Shown here: piece by piece, positions 54,187 through 63,704 of the stretch | How positions within the stretch are numbered: position 1 is the stretch's first letter | How the letters are laid out: every line of letters starts with the position of its first letter | Assembly: GCA_934644965.1 (NCBI GenBank) | Contig: CAKUDG010000021.1 | Span: 1 to 64,000 of the forward strand | Source: an uncultured Victivallales bacterium | Lineage (GTDB): Bacteria > Verrucomicrobiota > Lentisphaeria > Victivallales > UBA1829 | Length of the DNA stretch: 64,000 nt | Direction: 5' to 3' | Program-made: the position numbers and the translations under genes | Notes under the pieces: generated by a model | What the model was told of the DNA's origin: nothing | The model's input: only the letters and a program-made list of their open reading frames with translations | The model's database searches: none

Positions 54187-55548
54187 CTATTCGTATCGCA
54201 AGGCGTCGATCGGGTCCAGACGGGAGGCCTTCCATGCCGGATAGAAACCGAAGATGATTCCCACCAGCCCCGAAACCAGAAACGCCGCAACCACCACCAC
54301 CGGACTGGATTCAATCGGCCAACCCAGATGCAGATTCACAAGAAGCGCCGCCCCGTGACCCAGAAGAATGCCTGCAATGCCGCCGATGATGCAGAGAATG
54401 ATGGATTCCACAAGGAACTGCTGAAGGATGTCGCGCGAGCGGGCCCCGACCGCCATGCGGAGCCCGATTTCACGCGTCCGCTCGGTGACGGAGACCAGCA
54501 TGATGTTCATAATGCCGACTCCTCCCACAATCAGGGAAATCAATGCCACCACCAGAAGCAGATTGCTCATGAGAGTGCTTGTCCCAGTGAGGGTTTTCAT
54601 GAATTCGGCGGCGTTCCGGATCCAGAAATCGTCGTCCTCATCCTCTTTCAGACGATGGCGCTCCCGAAGAAGCTTAGTGATTTCATCACTTGCCGGGGTG
54701 ACTTTTTCAGGGGAGGCGGCTCCGACCATGATCCGGTCAATCTGGGTGAATTTCGGAATAAGGAGCGTATCTTCCTCCAGATTTTCGGCCTGTTCCGGAT
54801 AGAAGGCGATGCCTTCGCCCGGATAAAGATCGCCGGGCGAGGTGCTGGCGGTACTGGTCGTGTTGGTGGCGGTTCCGGTTTTCAACCCCGTGATGCGGAG
54901 ACGGATGGTGCTCCAGGGGGCGATGACCACATCGTCCTCATCCGCGCCCATCATATTTGCGCCCTTTGTTTCCAGGACGCCGATCACCAGAAAGGATACA
55001 TTGCCGATCCTGACCGTACAGTCGATTGGCGACTCCCCGTTGAATACTTCCTTGACAATTGTCTGTCCCACCAGGCAGACCCGTGCGCGGGATTCCACTT
55101 CCGCATCCGTAAAGGCCCTTCCGTCGGCAATTTTCCAGGAACGGATGGCCAGATAGTCGGGTGCAGTTCCGACAATCTGTCTCGGAGTCCAGTTCGTCCC
55201 TCCGAAGATGAACTGGGTGCTGGAAGCGTTCACGATCGGGACGGCATAGGCAACGTTCGGACAGTCGCGGAGAATCGCTCTGCAGTCATCCGGAGTCAGA
55301 GACATGGCGCTTCCCGCCGCCTGTCTTGCCGCATCCGGCCGTCGCGGCGTTCCGGGAATGATCACAAGGGTGTTCACTCCCATGCTTTCAATGGATTTCT
55401 GGATCGCGGTCGAAGAACCGTTTCCGATTTCCATCATGGTGATGACCGCCGCAATGCCGATAATGATTCCCAGAGTCGTGAGCATGGCGCGCGTCGGATT
55501 CCTTCTCAGGGCTTTCAATGCGACGGATATGGTGGCGATAATACTCAT
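54187..55548 (-). CDS. macB: MacB-type ABC transporter permease
   Basis: Permease half of a MacAB-like exporter, 453 residues. The N-terminal helix with ALRRNPTRAMLTTLGIIIGIAA is family-typical, followed by a large periplasmic domain (about 60-290) and three C-terminal helices with NLLLVVALISLIVGGVGIMNIMLVSVTERTREIGLRMA. The last segment contains the coupling loop VTERTREIG. Unlike E. coli MacB the ATPase is a separate gene, seven bases upstream. Exports a peptide, lipid or drug; unknown. Confidence 0.88.
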   Translation of the reverse strand: MSIIATISVALKALRRNPTRAMLTTLGIIIGIAAVITMMEIGNGSSTAIQKSIESMGVNTLVIIPGTPRRPDAARQAAGSAMSLTPDDCRAILRDCPNVAYAVPIVNASSTQFIFGGTNWTPRQIVGTAPDYLAIRSWKIADGRAFTDAEVESRARVCLVGQTIVKEVFNGESPIDCTVRIGNVSFLVIGVLETKGANMMGADEDDVVIAPWSTIRLRITGLKTGTATNTTSTASTSPGDLYPGEGIAFYPEQAENLEEDTLLIPKFTQIDRIMVGAASPEKVTPASDEITKLLRERHRLKEDEDDDFWIRNAAEFMKTLTGTSTLMSNLLLVVALISLIVGGVGIMNIMLVSVTERTREIGLRMAVGARSRDILQQFLVESIILCIIGGIAGILLGHGAALLVNLHLGWPIESSPVVVVAAFLVSGLVGIIFGFYPAWKASRLDPIDALRYE

Positions 55549-55555
55549 AATTGTA

Positions 55556-56290
55556 TCAGTTCTCCTTTTCCTTCTCCGCCTCTCCGGGGATGTTTTTTTT
55601 CTGTTCGCCGAAGACTCCGCTTGCAATCTGGCCGTCATGAATATGGATGGTGCGTTTGGCATATTGCGCCACTTCCTGGGCGTGGGTCACGAGTATAATC
55701 GTGATTCCTTCCGCGTTCAGTTCGTCGAACATTTTCATGACTTCCGTACTGGTATGCGAATCCAGGTTTCCCGTCGGTTCGTCGGCGAAAAGCACGGGCG
55801 GATGGTTGATGAGTGCACGCGCTATCGCCACACGTTGCTGCTGTCCTCCGGAAAGCTGTGAGGGATAATGATAAATCCGTTCTTCCAATCCCACCCGTTT
55901 CAGCATCTCGACACCTCTTTTTCTGGCGTCTCTGCTGGAAAGACCTCTGTTGGTATAGGCCAGGGGCATGATGACATTGTCAAGGGATGTCGTCCGGGGA
56001 AGGAGATTGAAACTCTGGAAGACGAAACCAATTTTCCTGTTCCTCACCAGGGCTCGTTCATCGCCGGAGATGGACCCCACTTCCATCCCGTCCAGGCGGT
56101 ATTCTCCGGTCGTCGGCCGGTCCAGACACCCGAGAATGTTCATCAGAGTGCTCTTCCCCGAACCGGACGCCCCCATCAGCGCCACATATTCCCCCCGCTC
56201 GATATCCAGAGTAATCCCTTTCAGCACCGGGACGTGAATCTCCCCGATGAAGTACGTCTTCGACACATCCCGCAATTCAATCAGACTCAT
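55556..56290 (-). CDS. MacB/LolD-type ABC transporter ATPase
   Basis: 244-residue ATP-binding subunit of the MacAB-like exporter. Walker A is MGASGSGKSTLMN near residue 40, Q-loop GFVFQSFNLLPRTT, signature LSGGQQQRVAIARALIN, Walker B VLFADEPTGNLD and His-switch ILVTHAQEVAQYA. The Lys-rich C-terminal tail is extra. ATGA overlap with macA; permease follows seven bases on. Confidence 0.9.
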   Translation of the reverse strand: MSLIELRDVSKTYFIGEIHVPVLKGITLDIERGEYVALMGASGSGKSTLMNILGCLDRPTTGEYRLDGMEVGSISGDERALVRNRKIGFVFQSFNLLPRTTSLDNVIMPLAYTNRGLSSRDARKRGVEMLKRVGLEERIYHYPSQLSGGQQQRVAIARALINHPPVLFADEPTGNLDSHTSTEVMKMFDELNAEGITIILVTHAQEVAQYAKRTIHIHDGQIASGVFGEQKKNIPGEAEKEKEN

Positions 56291-57585
56291 TTCTTGCGGC
56301 TCCTTTTCGGCGGCTGCGGAAGGAAGGGGCTGGAGACGTTTCCTTCATCCGCTTTCATTTCCTCTTTCGTGACCGTTTGCGATCCGGTCACCACCTGCAT
56401 GTTTTCCTCCAGTTCTCCGGAAAGAATTTCCGTATCCGTGCCGTCATTGAGCCCGGTCTTCACCGCAATGGGCCTGAGTTTCCCGTTTTCAAGCGCCCAG
56501 ACGACTTTCTCCCCCTCTTCCAGCGAAAACGAACGATATTCCTCCGGCACAAGCGAAACATCCGGTGTAAAGCGGAGCGCGGAATTCGGAACCGTGAGCG
56601 CATGATCGCGCCGGGCAAGAACAAATTTCACATTTGCGGTGAGATAAGGCAGCAGAATTCCGTTGGAGTTGTCCGTGCCGATTTCGACAACGAAGGTCAC
56701 CACGTTCTGCGACATCGTCGCATTCAGACGGATTTTCTGAACCACCCCCTTGAATTCCAGATTCGGAAACGTATCCACTGTAAAAAGCGCTTCCTGCCCG
56801 ACTTTGATCTGACCGATATCCGCTTCGTTCACGGAAACCCAGACCTGCATCTTCCGGAGATCTTTCGCTATGAGAAAAAGACTCGGAGCACTCATGCTGG
56901 ACACAACGGTCTGCCCGATGTTCACACGGCGGTCGATGATGACTCCGTCCACCGGCGAATTGATGACGCAGTAGCGCAGATTCCAGCTCGCTTTTTCCAG
57001 TGCCGCCTCTGCGGAGGCCAGCTGAGCTTTCGCCTGGGCAAGCGAAGCCTTGCTTACGGCGATGGCAGCTTCCGCGGAATTGAATTCGCTGAGTGCGCTG
57101 TCGTATTCGCTCTTGGCAATGATGTTTTCAGGATGAAGCCGTTCGGCACGTTCCCAGTTCTGGCGGGCAAGCTCGTATTTCGCCGTCGCCTGTTTGATAT
57201 CGGCTTCCGCACTGGCAATGGAGGCTTCCGCCTGAAGTTTCTGGGCTTTCGCGGAATTGAGTTCGGCCTGATACAAGGCATCGTCTATCTGGGCGAGAAG
57301 TTCGCCGGATTTGACCTGGGAGCCGTAGTCCACCTGCTTGCCGTTGACGTCGGTCCCGAAGCTTTTGATCATGCCTGCAACCTGGGCTCCCACATTCACC
57401 AGCTCTTCCGGTTCGACAGTGCCCGTCGCGCTGATGACGCTGATCATGTCCTTCCTTTCCACCGGCTGGGTGGAGAAGACCACCTGGATTTTTTCCGTCA
57501 GAAACGTCTTGTACAGCCAGCTCCCGATCCCTCCGAGAACCGCAAGAATGATGAGAAATGTCACAGCTTTCAGTAAAAATTTCAT
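56287..57585 (-). CDS. macA: MacA-type membrane fusion protein
   Basis: Periplasmic adaptor (HlyD family), 432 residues, linking the MacB-type transporter to an outer-membrane channel. An N-terminal anchor (LKAVTFLIILAVLGGIGSWL) is followed by the first half of the lipoyl domain (VNVGAQVAGMIKSFGTDVNG), a long coiled-coil hairpin (AKAQLASAEAALEKASWNLR), the second lipoyl half (VINSPVDGVIIDRRVNIGQTV), beta-barrel and MP domains. Heads the macA-macB operon. No TolC gene nearby. Confidence 0.9.
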   Translation of the reverse strand: MKFLLKAVTFLIILAVLGGIGSWLYKTFLTEKIQVVFSTQPVERKDMISVISATGTVEPEELVNVGAQVAGMIKSFGTDVNGKQVDYGSQVKSGELLAQIDDALYQAELNSAKAQKLQAEASIASAEADIKQATAKYELARQNWERAERLHPENIIAKSEYDSALSEFNSAEAAIAVSKASLAQAKAQLASAEAALEKASWNLRYCVINSPVDGVIIDRRVNIGQTVVSSMSAPSLFLIAKDLRKMQVWVSVNEADIGQIKVGQEALFTVDTFPNLEFKGVVQKIRLNATMSQNVVTFVVEIGTDNSNGILLPYLTANVKFVLARRDHALTVPNSALRFTPDVSLVPEEYRSFSLEEGEKVVWALENGKLRPIAVKTGLNDGTDTEILSGELEENMQVVTGSQTVTKEEMKADEGNVSSPFLPQPPKRSRKK

Positions 57586-57952
57586 GACGGCACCTGTACC
57601 TGTGTTTTTTTATTTTTTTCATGGATTGATATCTTGTATCGCATTTTCCCTTTTCCCCTGTCGGACTCAGGAATCAAGCGCTCCGTCCGGAGGAGGAGGA
57701 TCCCCTGCATTGAAGAAACTCCCGCTTGAGTCCGGAAATTGAGTGAGATCTCCGGCAGTGAATGGATTTTCCCTTCAGCCCTGTGGAAGCGCGGAAGGGG
57801 AAACTCTTCCGCCCGCTCTGGACGGACTGCTTTTCAAACAGCGCACTTCCCCCGGGAACAACTCTCTTCCTTCCCGTTGAAAAAAGAAACGGTCCAAGCA
57901 TTCTTTTATTGTGCATGGAAGGAGCTGGGAGAGTATTTTTTTTCAAAAAAAA
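57586..57952. other. Intergenic region between uvrB and macA
   Basis: About 370 bases, both neighbours on the minus strand. Immediately beyond the uvrB stop is an eight-T/eight-A palindrome (57936-57952), too AT-only to be a confident terminator. No gene or promoter with good elements is seen. Confidence 0.35.
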
Positions 57953-60094
57953 TCAGATCCTCCCTTCGTCGGAGAGTTCCCGGATACGGTCCCTGAGACT
58001 CGCGGCCCGTTCAAATTCAAGATTTTCAGCGGCTTCAAACATTTCTCTTTCCAGTTCTTCCAGAATTTCTTCCATTTCGGAAGCGGTGAATGCACCGTTC
58101 TGATGAGTTTTCTGTTTCTCTCCGGAAGAAGACGCGGAGCCAGGGGAAAACAGCGGGGAGACGGGGGCGTTTGCGGTGCTTCGGCCGTCTTTGCGCTTAT
58201 CTTTTCCGGAACGGAGGAAATCGGCGTGGGCCCGTTCTTTGGAGAGACGGGCCTGATCTCCGGAAAGATAAGCCCCGGTTTTCGGGGAGAGTCCGAGTAC
58301 GTCGCTGATGGTTTCGCGTCTGGGTTTGACGATGGTTTTCGGCGTAATGTGATGCTTCTCGTTGTATTCGATCTGACGTTTGCGGCGTGCTTCCGTGATA
58401 TCGATGAGTGTTTTCATGCTGTCGGTGATCTGATCGGCATAAAGGATGACACGGCCCTCGGAATTTCTGGCGGCGCGTCCCGCCACCTGGATCAGAGAGC
58501 GGGAAGAGCGGAGAAATCCCTCTTTGTCCGCATCAAGGATGGCGACGAGTCTCAGTTCGGGCAGGTCGATGCCCTCGCGGAGCAGATTGATCCCGACGAT
58601 GCAGTCGAAATCGCCGTTTCTGAGTTCCGAGAGAATCCGGACCCGTTCGATTGCATCGATCTCGGAATGCAGGTATTTGACGCGTATCCCGATATCGGAA
58701 AGATAAGAGGCGAGCCGTTCGGCACTTTTTTTTGTCAGAGTCGCGATCAGGGATCTGGCACCTCTGGCGCTGCATTCGCGGATTTCGGCGATGACGTCGT
58801 CGATCTGAGTGTCCAGCGGACGCACCTCCACGGGCGGATCCAGCAGCCCGGTCGGACGGACGACCAGTTCCGCCACATGCCCCGCGCTCCGTTCCAGTTC
58901 GAACTCTCCCGGTGTGGCCGAAACAAAGACGGTCTGCCCGATCATGGAAAGGAATTCTTCGAATTTCAGCGGTCGGTTGTCCAGCGCCGAAGGCAGGCGG
59001 AATCCGTAATCCACCAGCATCTGCTTGCGGCTCCGGTCCGCCTTGTACATGGCCTGGAGCTGTGGGAGAGTCACATGCGATTCGTCGATAAAGAGCAGAT
59101 AATCTTTTGAGAAGAAATCCAGCAGGCAGTACGGACGGCTTCCCGGAGCGCGTCCAGCCAGATGCCTGGAATAATTTTCAATTCCGGAACAGTAGCCGAT
59201 TTCCCTCATCATTTCCACATCATAATGAACCCGCTGGGAAAGGCGCTGGGCTTCCACAAGTTTGCCCTGGAGTTCAAAATTCCGGACACATTCGCGCATC
59301 TCCTCCAGAATGCCTTCCGTTGCAGCATTGATCTGTTCCTGGGGCATGACAAAGTGCCGGGCGGGAAAGATCAGGACGCTGTCGGCACGGGTTTTGACTC
59401 TTGATGTCACAATGTCGCAACGGGAAAGGGATTCGATTTCATCACCCCAGAACTCCACTCGGAGAAATTCATCCTTCTGGGAAAGAAAGACATCTACACA
59501 ATCTCCGCGTACGCGGAACTGGCCGCGTTCGGGAGAACTGTCGTTGCGGTCATACTGGACGGAGATCAGTGCGCGGAGAAAATCATCCCGGTCGAAAATC
59601 TGTCCGAGACGGAGACGGATGCTCATTTTGTCGTAATCCACTGGGGATGTCAATCCGTAGATGCACGAGACGCTTGCAACGGTCAGCACATCGCGCCGTT
59701 CCAGGAGCGAGGCTGTCGCGGAAAGGCGCAGTCTTTCAATATTGTCGTTGATGCTTGCATCCTTGGCAATGTAGGTGTCTGTCTGCGGGATATAGGATTC
59801 GGGCAGATAGTAGTCGTAATAGCTGATGAAATATTCAACCGCGTTTTCCGGAAGAAAGGCTTTGAATTCGCTGTAAAGCTGAGCAGCCAGCGTTTTATTG
59901 TGCGAAAGAACCAGTGCCGGACGGTTTTTCATACTTTCAAGCACCTTCGCCAGAGTGAAGGTCTTTCCCGATCCTGTTACGCCCAGCAGAGTCTGAAAGG
60001 GCATGCCCTGTTTCAGCCCGTCGGAGATTCGACGGATCGCTTCCGGCTGGTCCCCTGCCGGTGTGTATCCCGAATGAACTTTGAAATCAGACAT
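57953..60094 (-). CDS. uvrB: Excinuclease ABC subunit B
   Basis: Damage-verification helicase of nucleotide excision repair, 713 residues. Helicase motif I is LLGVTGSGKTFTLAKV near residue 38, the beta-hairpin region has FISYYDYYLPESYIPQTDTYIAK, motif II is LFIDESHVTLPQL, and later motifs include VGINLLREGIDLPELRLVAILDADKEGFLRS (split here as two adjacent parts) and QVAGRAARN. The C-terminal UVR domain is LEREMFEAAENLEFERAASL, preceded by a roughly 60-residue Ser/Lys-rich linker. Start ATG 60094 after CAGGAAACA. Confidence 0.95.
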   Translation of the reverse strand: MSDFKVHSGYTPAGDQPEAIRRISDGLKQGMPFQTLLGVTGSGKTFTLAKVLESMKNRPALVLSHNKTLAAQLYSEFKAFLPENAVEYFISYYDYYLPESYIPQTDTYIAKDASINDNIERLRLSATASLLERRDVLTVASVSCIYGLTSPVDYDKMSIRLRLGQIFDRDDFLRALISVQYDRNDSSPERGQFRVRGDCVDVFLSQKDEFLRVEFWGDEIESLSRCDIVTSRVKTRADSVLIFPARHFVMPQEQINAATEGILEEMRECVRNFELQGKLVEAQRLSQRVHYDVEMMREIGYCSGIENYSRHLAGRAPGSRPYCLLDFFSKDYLLFIDESHVTLPQLQAMYKADRSRKQMLVDYGFRLPSALDNRPLKFEEFLSMIGQTVFVSATPGEFELERSAGHVAELVVRPTGLLDPPVEVRPLDTQIDDVIAEIRECSARGARSLIATLTKKSAERLASYLSDIGIRVKYLHSEIDAIERVRILSELRNGDFDCIVGINLLREGIDLPELRLVAILDADKEGFLRSSRSLIQVAGRAARNSEGRVILYADQITDSMKTLIDITEARRKRQIEYNEKHHITPKTIVKPRRETISDVLGLSPKTGAYLSGDQARLSKERAHADFLRSGKDKRKDGRSTANAPVSPLFSPGSASSSGEKQKTHQNGAFTASEMEEILEELEREMFEAAENLEFERAASLRDRIRELSDEGRI

Positions 60095-60468
60095 TGTTTC
60101 CTGAAGCCTCACATCACATGCACAGACAAAAAAACAAAGAATCCACGTGAAAAAGATGTTATGAAGCAAAAGTAAAAGTAAAGCAAATATGTAAGTTTAC
60201 GTCTTATTCCCGCAAAGTCAAGTTTTTTTTCGTCCTTTTCCATCCGAAAAGATGCTGTGAAGGGAGAAGAGAAAAGCCATGTCCTGTTTTTTCCCTTTTT
60301 TCCCCCTTTGACTCCTTCGCGGCAGAATCCACGGGAGGCAGGAACAGGAGGCTTTTTTTCTTTTTCTTTATTGATTCTGTATCTTTGATTCCTTCAGGGA
60401 TTTCGGAAGAAACATTTTCCCACGGAGAGCTTTTTTGTGATATTTCATGGAAACGGAATCATCCGGGG

Positions 60469-60496
60469 TTGATTTTACCGGGGAGCAAGATATAAT
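60469..60496 (+). promoter_or_regulatory. Predicted promoter of the decarboxylase gene
   Basis: TTGATT at 60469-60474, 16-base spacer, perfect TATAAT at 60491-60496. It predicts an untranslated leader of about 200 bases. Confidence 0.55.
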
Positions 60497-60571
60497 ATCG
60501 GGCAAACCGGTTCAGGGCCGCGGATGCAGGAGCGAAAGAACGAATCCTTCCCGAAGTCCCGGCAGGTGCGG

Positions 60572-60668
60572 ACGCTGTGTTTTTTTTCTCGGAGAGAATT
60601 TCCTTTGGAGAGTTAGCTGAAGGACAACTAGCTAGATAGAAACACAGCGTGTTTTGCTTTTTGAACGA
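60572..60668 (+). promoter_or_regulatory. Possible attenuator in the decarboxylase leader
   Basis: ACGCTGTGTTT (60572-60582) pairs perfectly with AAACACAGCGT (60640-60650). The second arm can instead form AAACAC-AGC-GTGTTT with the bases after it, followed by TGCTTTTTG, which looks like a weak terminator. The two pairings exclude each other. Whether the ligand is a polyamine or amino acid is unknown. Confidence 0.4.
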
Positions 60669-60710
60669 GAGTTTTTTTTTCTGTCATTCGGATTGGGAGC
60701 TTGGACGTCA

Positions 60711-61874
60711 TTGATTAACAACATATACGATTTTTACACTCCGGAGGAGTGGGCGAAAATCATGTCCTTTTCGGACAGTCAGCCGACTCCGTGTCAGATC
60801 ATCCTCGGGGAACGGATTCGCGCCAACTTCAAACAGCTGCAGGAGACTCTGCCGTATGCGAAGATCTATTATGCCGTGAAGGCGAATCCTGCGCCGGAAA
60901 TCATATCCATGCTCAATGAGCTGGGGTCGAACTTTGATGTGGCGTCCGTGTACGAGCTCCGCCAGCTGCTTTCGCAGGGGGTCCCTCCGGAACGGATGAG
61001 CTGCGGGAACACCATCAAGAAGACGGATGACATCAAGGAATTTTATGCTTCCGGAGTCCGTCTTTTCGTAACGGACAGTGAGGCTGATTTGCGGAACATT
61101 GCGAAAGCCGCGCCCGGATCGCGTGTATTCGTGCGTCTCATGACCGAGGGGGTGCTGACGGCGGACTGGCCTCTTTCCCGGAAATTCGGCTGCCAGTCTG
61201 ACATGATATACGATCTTCTGGTTCTGGCGCGGAAACTGAATCTTGTTCCCTACGGGATATCCTTTCATGTCGGGTCGCAGCAGCGGGACATATCCGCCTG
61301 GCATACGGCGATAGCCAAGGTGAAATATCTTTTTGACTGGCTGATTTCCGATGCGGACATCCGTCTTCAGGCGATCAACATGGGCGGCGGCTTCCCCGCC
61401 CATTACATCGAGAAGACCAACAGCACGGAAACCTATGCGAGGGAAATAACGCGGTACCTCCGGGAGGATTTCAGCGACACCATGCCGGAGATTCTGATCG
61501 AACCTGGGCGTTCTCTTGTCGGCGACGCCGGTGTTCTTGTCACGGAAGTCGTTCTGATCGCGCGCAAATCCCGGACCGCGCTTGAACGCTGGGTCTACAC
61601 CGATGCGGGAAAATTCAACGGAATGATGGAAACGCTTAACGAATCCATCAAATATCCTCTTTACTGTCCCAAAAAGGGCGTGACAGAAAAGGTGATTCTT
61701 GCCGGTCCGACCTGCGACAGCGTGGATACCCTTTATGAAAATTATCAGTATGAACTTCCGTTGAATCTTTCCATCGGAGACCGTCTCTACTGGCTTTCCA
61801 CGGGGGCTTATACAAGCAGTTACAGTTCAGTGGGATTCAACGGTTTTCCACCATTGAAAACGTGTGTGATCTGA
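60711..61874 (+). CDS. Fold-III PLP-dependent ornithine/lysine decarboxylase
   Basis: Decarboxylase of the eukaryotic-ODC/alanine-racemase-barrel type making putrescine or cadaverine, about 387 residues. The PLP lysine is in AKIYYAVKANPAPEI; SFHVGSQQRD, INMGGGFPAHY (phosphate-binding Gly-Gly-Gly) and EPGRSLVGDAG follow, then LAGPTCDSVDTLYENY with the catalytic Cys of the partner subunit. YTPEEWAKIMSF before the barrel looks conserved, so I favour TTG 60711 over ATG 60762; a longer frame begins at TTG 60654. Biosynthetic polyamine role is inferred. Confidence 0.82.
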   Translation: MINNIYDFYTPEEWAKIMSFSDSQPTPCQIILGERIRANFKQLQETLPYAKIYYAVKANPAPEIISMLNELGSNFDVASVYELRQLLSQGVPPERMSCGNTIKKTDDIKEFYASGVRLFVTDSEADLRNIAKAAPGSRVFVRLMTEGVLTADWPLSRKFGCQSDMIYDLLVLARKLNLVPYGISFHVGSQQRDISAWHTAIAKVKYLFDWLISDADIRLQAINMGGGFPAHYIEKTNSTETYAREITRYLREDFSDTMPEILIEPGRSLVGDAGVLVTEVVLIARKSRTALERWVYTDAGKFNGMMETLNESIKYPLYCPKKGVTEKVILAGPTCDSVDTLYENYQYELPLNLSIGDRLYWLSTGAYTSSYSSVGFNGFPPLKTCVI

Positions 61875-61937
61875 GATTTTTTTTCGTTTTTTCCCTCTTC
61901 TTCTGTGCGGAAAACCAGGAAAGGACTGTTCAGCAAA

Positions 61938-63623
61938 ATGCCGACAACGACTTACTACCGCTGCATCATGATGCCTCTTCGGGACGGAGTCCGTCTCGCG
62001 ACCGACGTTTATCTGCCCGACCGGAAAGGGCGTTTCCCCGTAATCGTGATTCGTTCTCCCTATCCGGGGACGGGAGTCCTTTCCTCCGATGCTCTGGAAT
62101 TCTGCCAAGATGGCGTCGGGATGGTGATCCAGAACTGCCGCGGGACGGAGAATTCCGAGGGCGATGCGGATCTCTGGCGTCAGGAAAAAGAGGACGGAGA
62201 GGACTTCCTGAACTGGATTTCCGAACAGGACTGGTTCAATGGACGTCTTGTGACGAACGGGGAATCCTATCCCGGCGGGACTCAGTGGCAGGCAGCCAGA
62301 GCGGCGCATCCGGTGATGGTGGGGCTGACTCCCCATGATGCGCCGACGGATGTCGGAAGAGTTGCTTATTACCCCGGCGGTGCGGCTGGCTTCGGCATCG
62401 GGGCCGTCTGGTCTCTCGGGATGCACAACAAACGCACGGGGGCGGGTCTGGAAATCGGGAAAAAAATATGCAGCCTGCTGCCCCTGAAGGAGATGGACCG
62501 ACTCTGCGGATTCAAAGAAGACTGGGCTTTCTGGAAACAGTGGACTTCTCACTCCGTACGTGATTCCTACTGGGAATCCATGAATGCGGAAAAAGACATT
62601 TCTAAAATGACGGCCGCGGCTTACGTCACGGGCGGATGGTTTGATATTTTTCTCCCTCAGACTCTTTCCGGTTTTGCTCTTCTGAGAAAGAATGGTGCAT
62701 CGCGCGCGGCCCGGGAATTCACGCGTTGCGTAATTGAACCGCTGGATCACGACGGCCGTCCTGGAGAGCTTGATTACGGTCCCGGCTGTTATGCCGGCGT
62801 GATCGCCCTCCGGAACCGTTTCATGAAAAACATCCTGAAGGATCCGGAACAGGATCCTCTTCCCGATCAGCCGCCTCTGAAATTGTTTGTGATGGGGTCG
62901 AACCGCTGGATTGAAAGCGATTCCTGGCCGCTGCCCGGAACGGAATATGTGAATTTCTATCTCCACAGCGGAGGAAATGCGAACACACTGATCGGAGACG
63001 GATCACTGGATTTGCAGAGTCCCTCCCGGGAAGAATCTCCGGACCGCTTCCTTTACAATCCGCTCGATCCCGTTCCCACGGCTGGTGGAAACAACCTGAC
63101 CTTCTTCCCCGCTGGACAGCGGGAACAATCCGAAGTCGAAAAGCGTTCCGATGTTCTGGTTTACACCTCCGCGCCCCTGGAAGAGGATCTGGACGTCATC
63201 GGAGAAGTCAAAGCTCTGATTTACGCCTCCAGTTCGGCTGTGGACACTGATTTCACTGTGAAACTGGCGGACGTCTTCCCCGACGGAAAAGTCTATAATG
63301 TCTGCGACGGCATCCTTCGCGCCCGTTTCCGGAACGGCCCTGATCGTGAAGTCTTTCTCGTTCCCGGCGAACCCGCCGAGTTCCTTATCGACTGCTGGGC
63401 AACGGGAATGACCTTTCTGAAAGGCCATCGGATCCGAGCGGAAGTCTCCAGCAGCAATTTTCCCCGTTTTGACCGCAATCCGAATACGGGACATCCGTTC
63501 GGGAGCGATTCGGAAATGAAAATCGCCCGTCAGACCGTGTATCACGATCCGGCGCATCCTTCCCGGATTGTACTGCCTCTCTTCCGTCCCTCAGGAAACG
63601 GGAATCCGCTGCGGATCCATTGA
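61938..63623 (+). CDS. CocE/NonD (S15-type) serine hydrolase
   Basis: 561-residue hydrolase of the X-Pro dipeptidyl-peptidase/cocaine-esterase family. The N-terminal alpha/beta domain begins RDGVRLATDVYLP, with IQNCRGTENSEG, and the nucleophile Ser in TNGESYPGGTQW near residue 115. GGWFDIFLPQTL and a DH pair in IEPLDHDGRPGELDYGP fit the cap and triad. A C-terminal jelly-roll domain (DLDVIGEVKALIYASSSAVDTDF; HRIRAEVSSSNFPRFDRNPNTG) is typical. No signal peptide. Start 61938 follows AGGAAAGGA; a GTG at 61905 has none. Confidence 0.88.
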   Translation: MPTTTYYRCIMMPLRDGVRLATDVYLPDRKGRFPVIVIRSPYPGTGVLSSDALEFCQDGVGMVIQNCRGTENSEGDADLWRQEKEDGEDFLNWISEQDWFNGRLVTNGESYPGGTQWQAARAAHPVMVGLTPHDAPTDVGRVAYYPGGAAGFGIGAVWSLGMHNKRTGAGLEIGKKICSLLPLKEMDRLCGFKEDWAFWKQWTSHSVRDSYWESMNAEKDISKMTAAAYVTGGWFDIFLPQTLSGFALLRKNGASRAAREFTRCVIEPLDHDGRPGELDYGPGCYAGVIALRNRFMKNILKDPEQDPLPDQPPLKLFVMGSNRWIESDSWPLPGTEYVNFYLHSGGNANTLIGDGSLDLQSPSREESPDRFLYNPLDPVPTAGGNNLTFFPAGQREQSEVEKRSDVLVYTSAPLEEDLDVIGEVKALIYASSSAVDTDFTVKLADVFPDGKVYNVCDGILRARFRNGPDREVFLVPGEPAEFLIDCWATGMTFLKGHRIRAEVSSSNFPRFDRNPNTGHPFGSDSEMKIARQTVYHDPAHPSRIVLPLFRPSGNGNPLRIH

Positions 63624-63648
63624 CAGAACACTTTTTTGCGTGTATGGT
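63620..63648 (+). promoter_or_regulatory. Predicted promoter of the TM2-domain gene
   Basis: TTGACA at 63620-63625 overlaps the hydrolase stop; after 17 bases TATGGT (63643-63648) preceded by TG gives a fair extended -10. Confidence 0.5.
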
Positions 63649-63704
63649 ATCAAAACCATTGAATATATCAACTTCATTAACATGAGGAAGGGGGATGATT
63701 TTCC

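Noticed and set aside
57936..57952. Eight-T/eight-A palindrome right after uvrB as terminator
   Set aside because: No GC in the stem; stability is too low for an intrinsic terminator.
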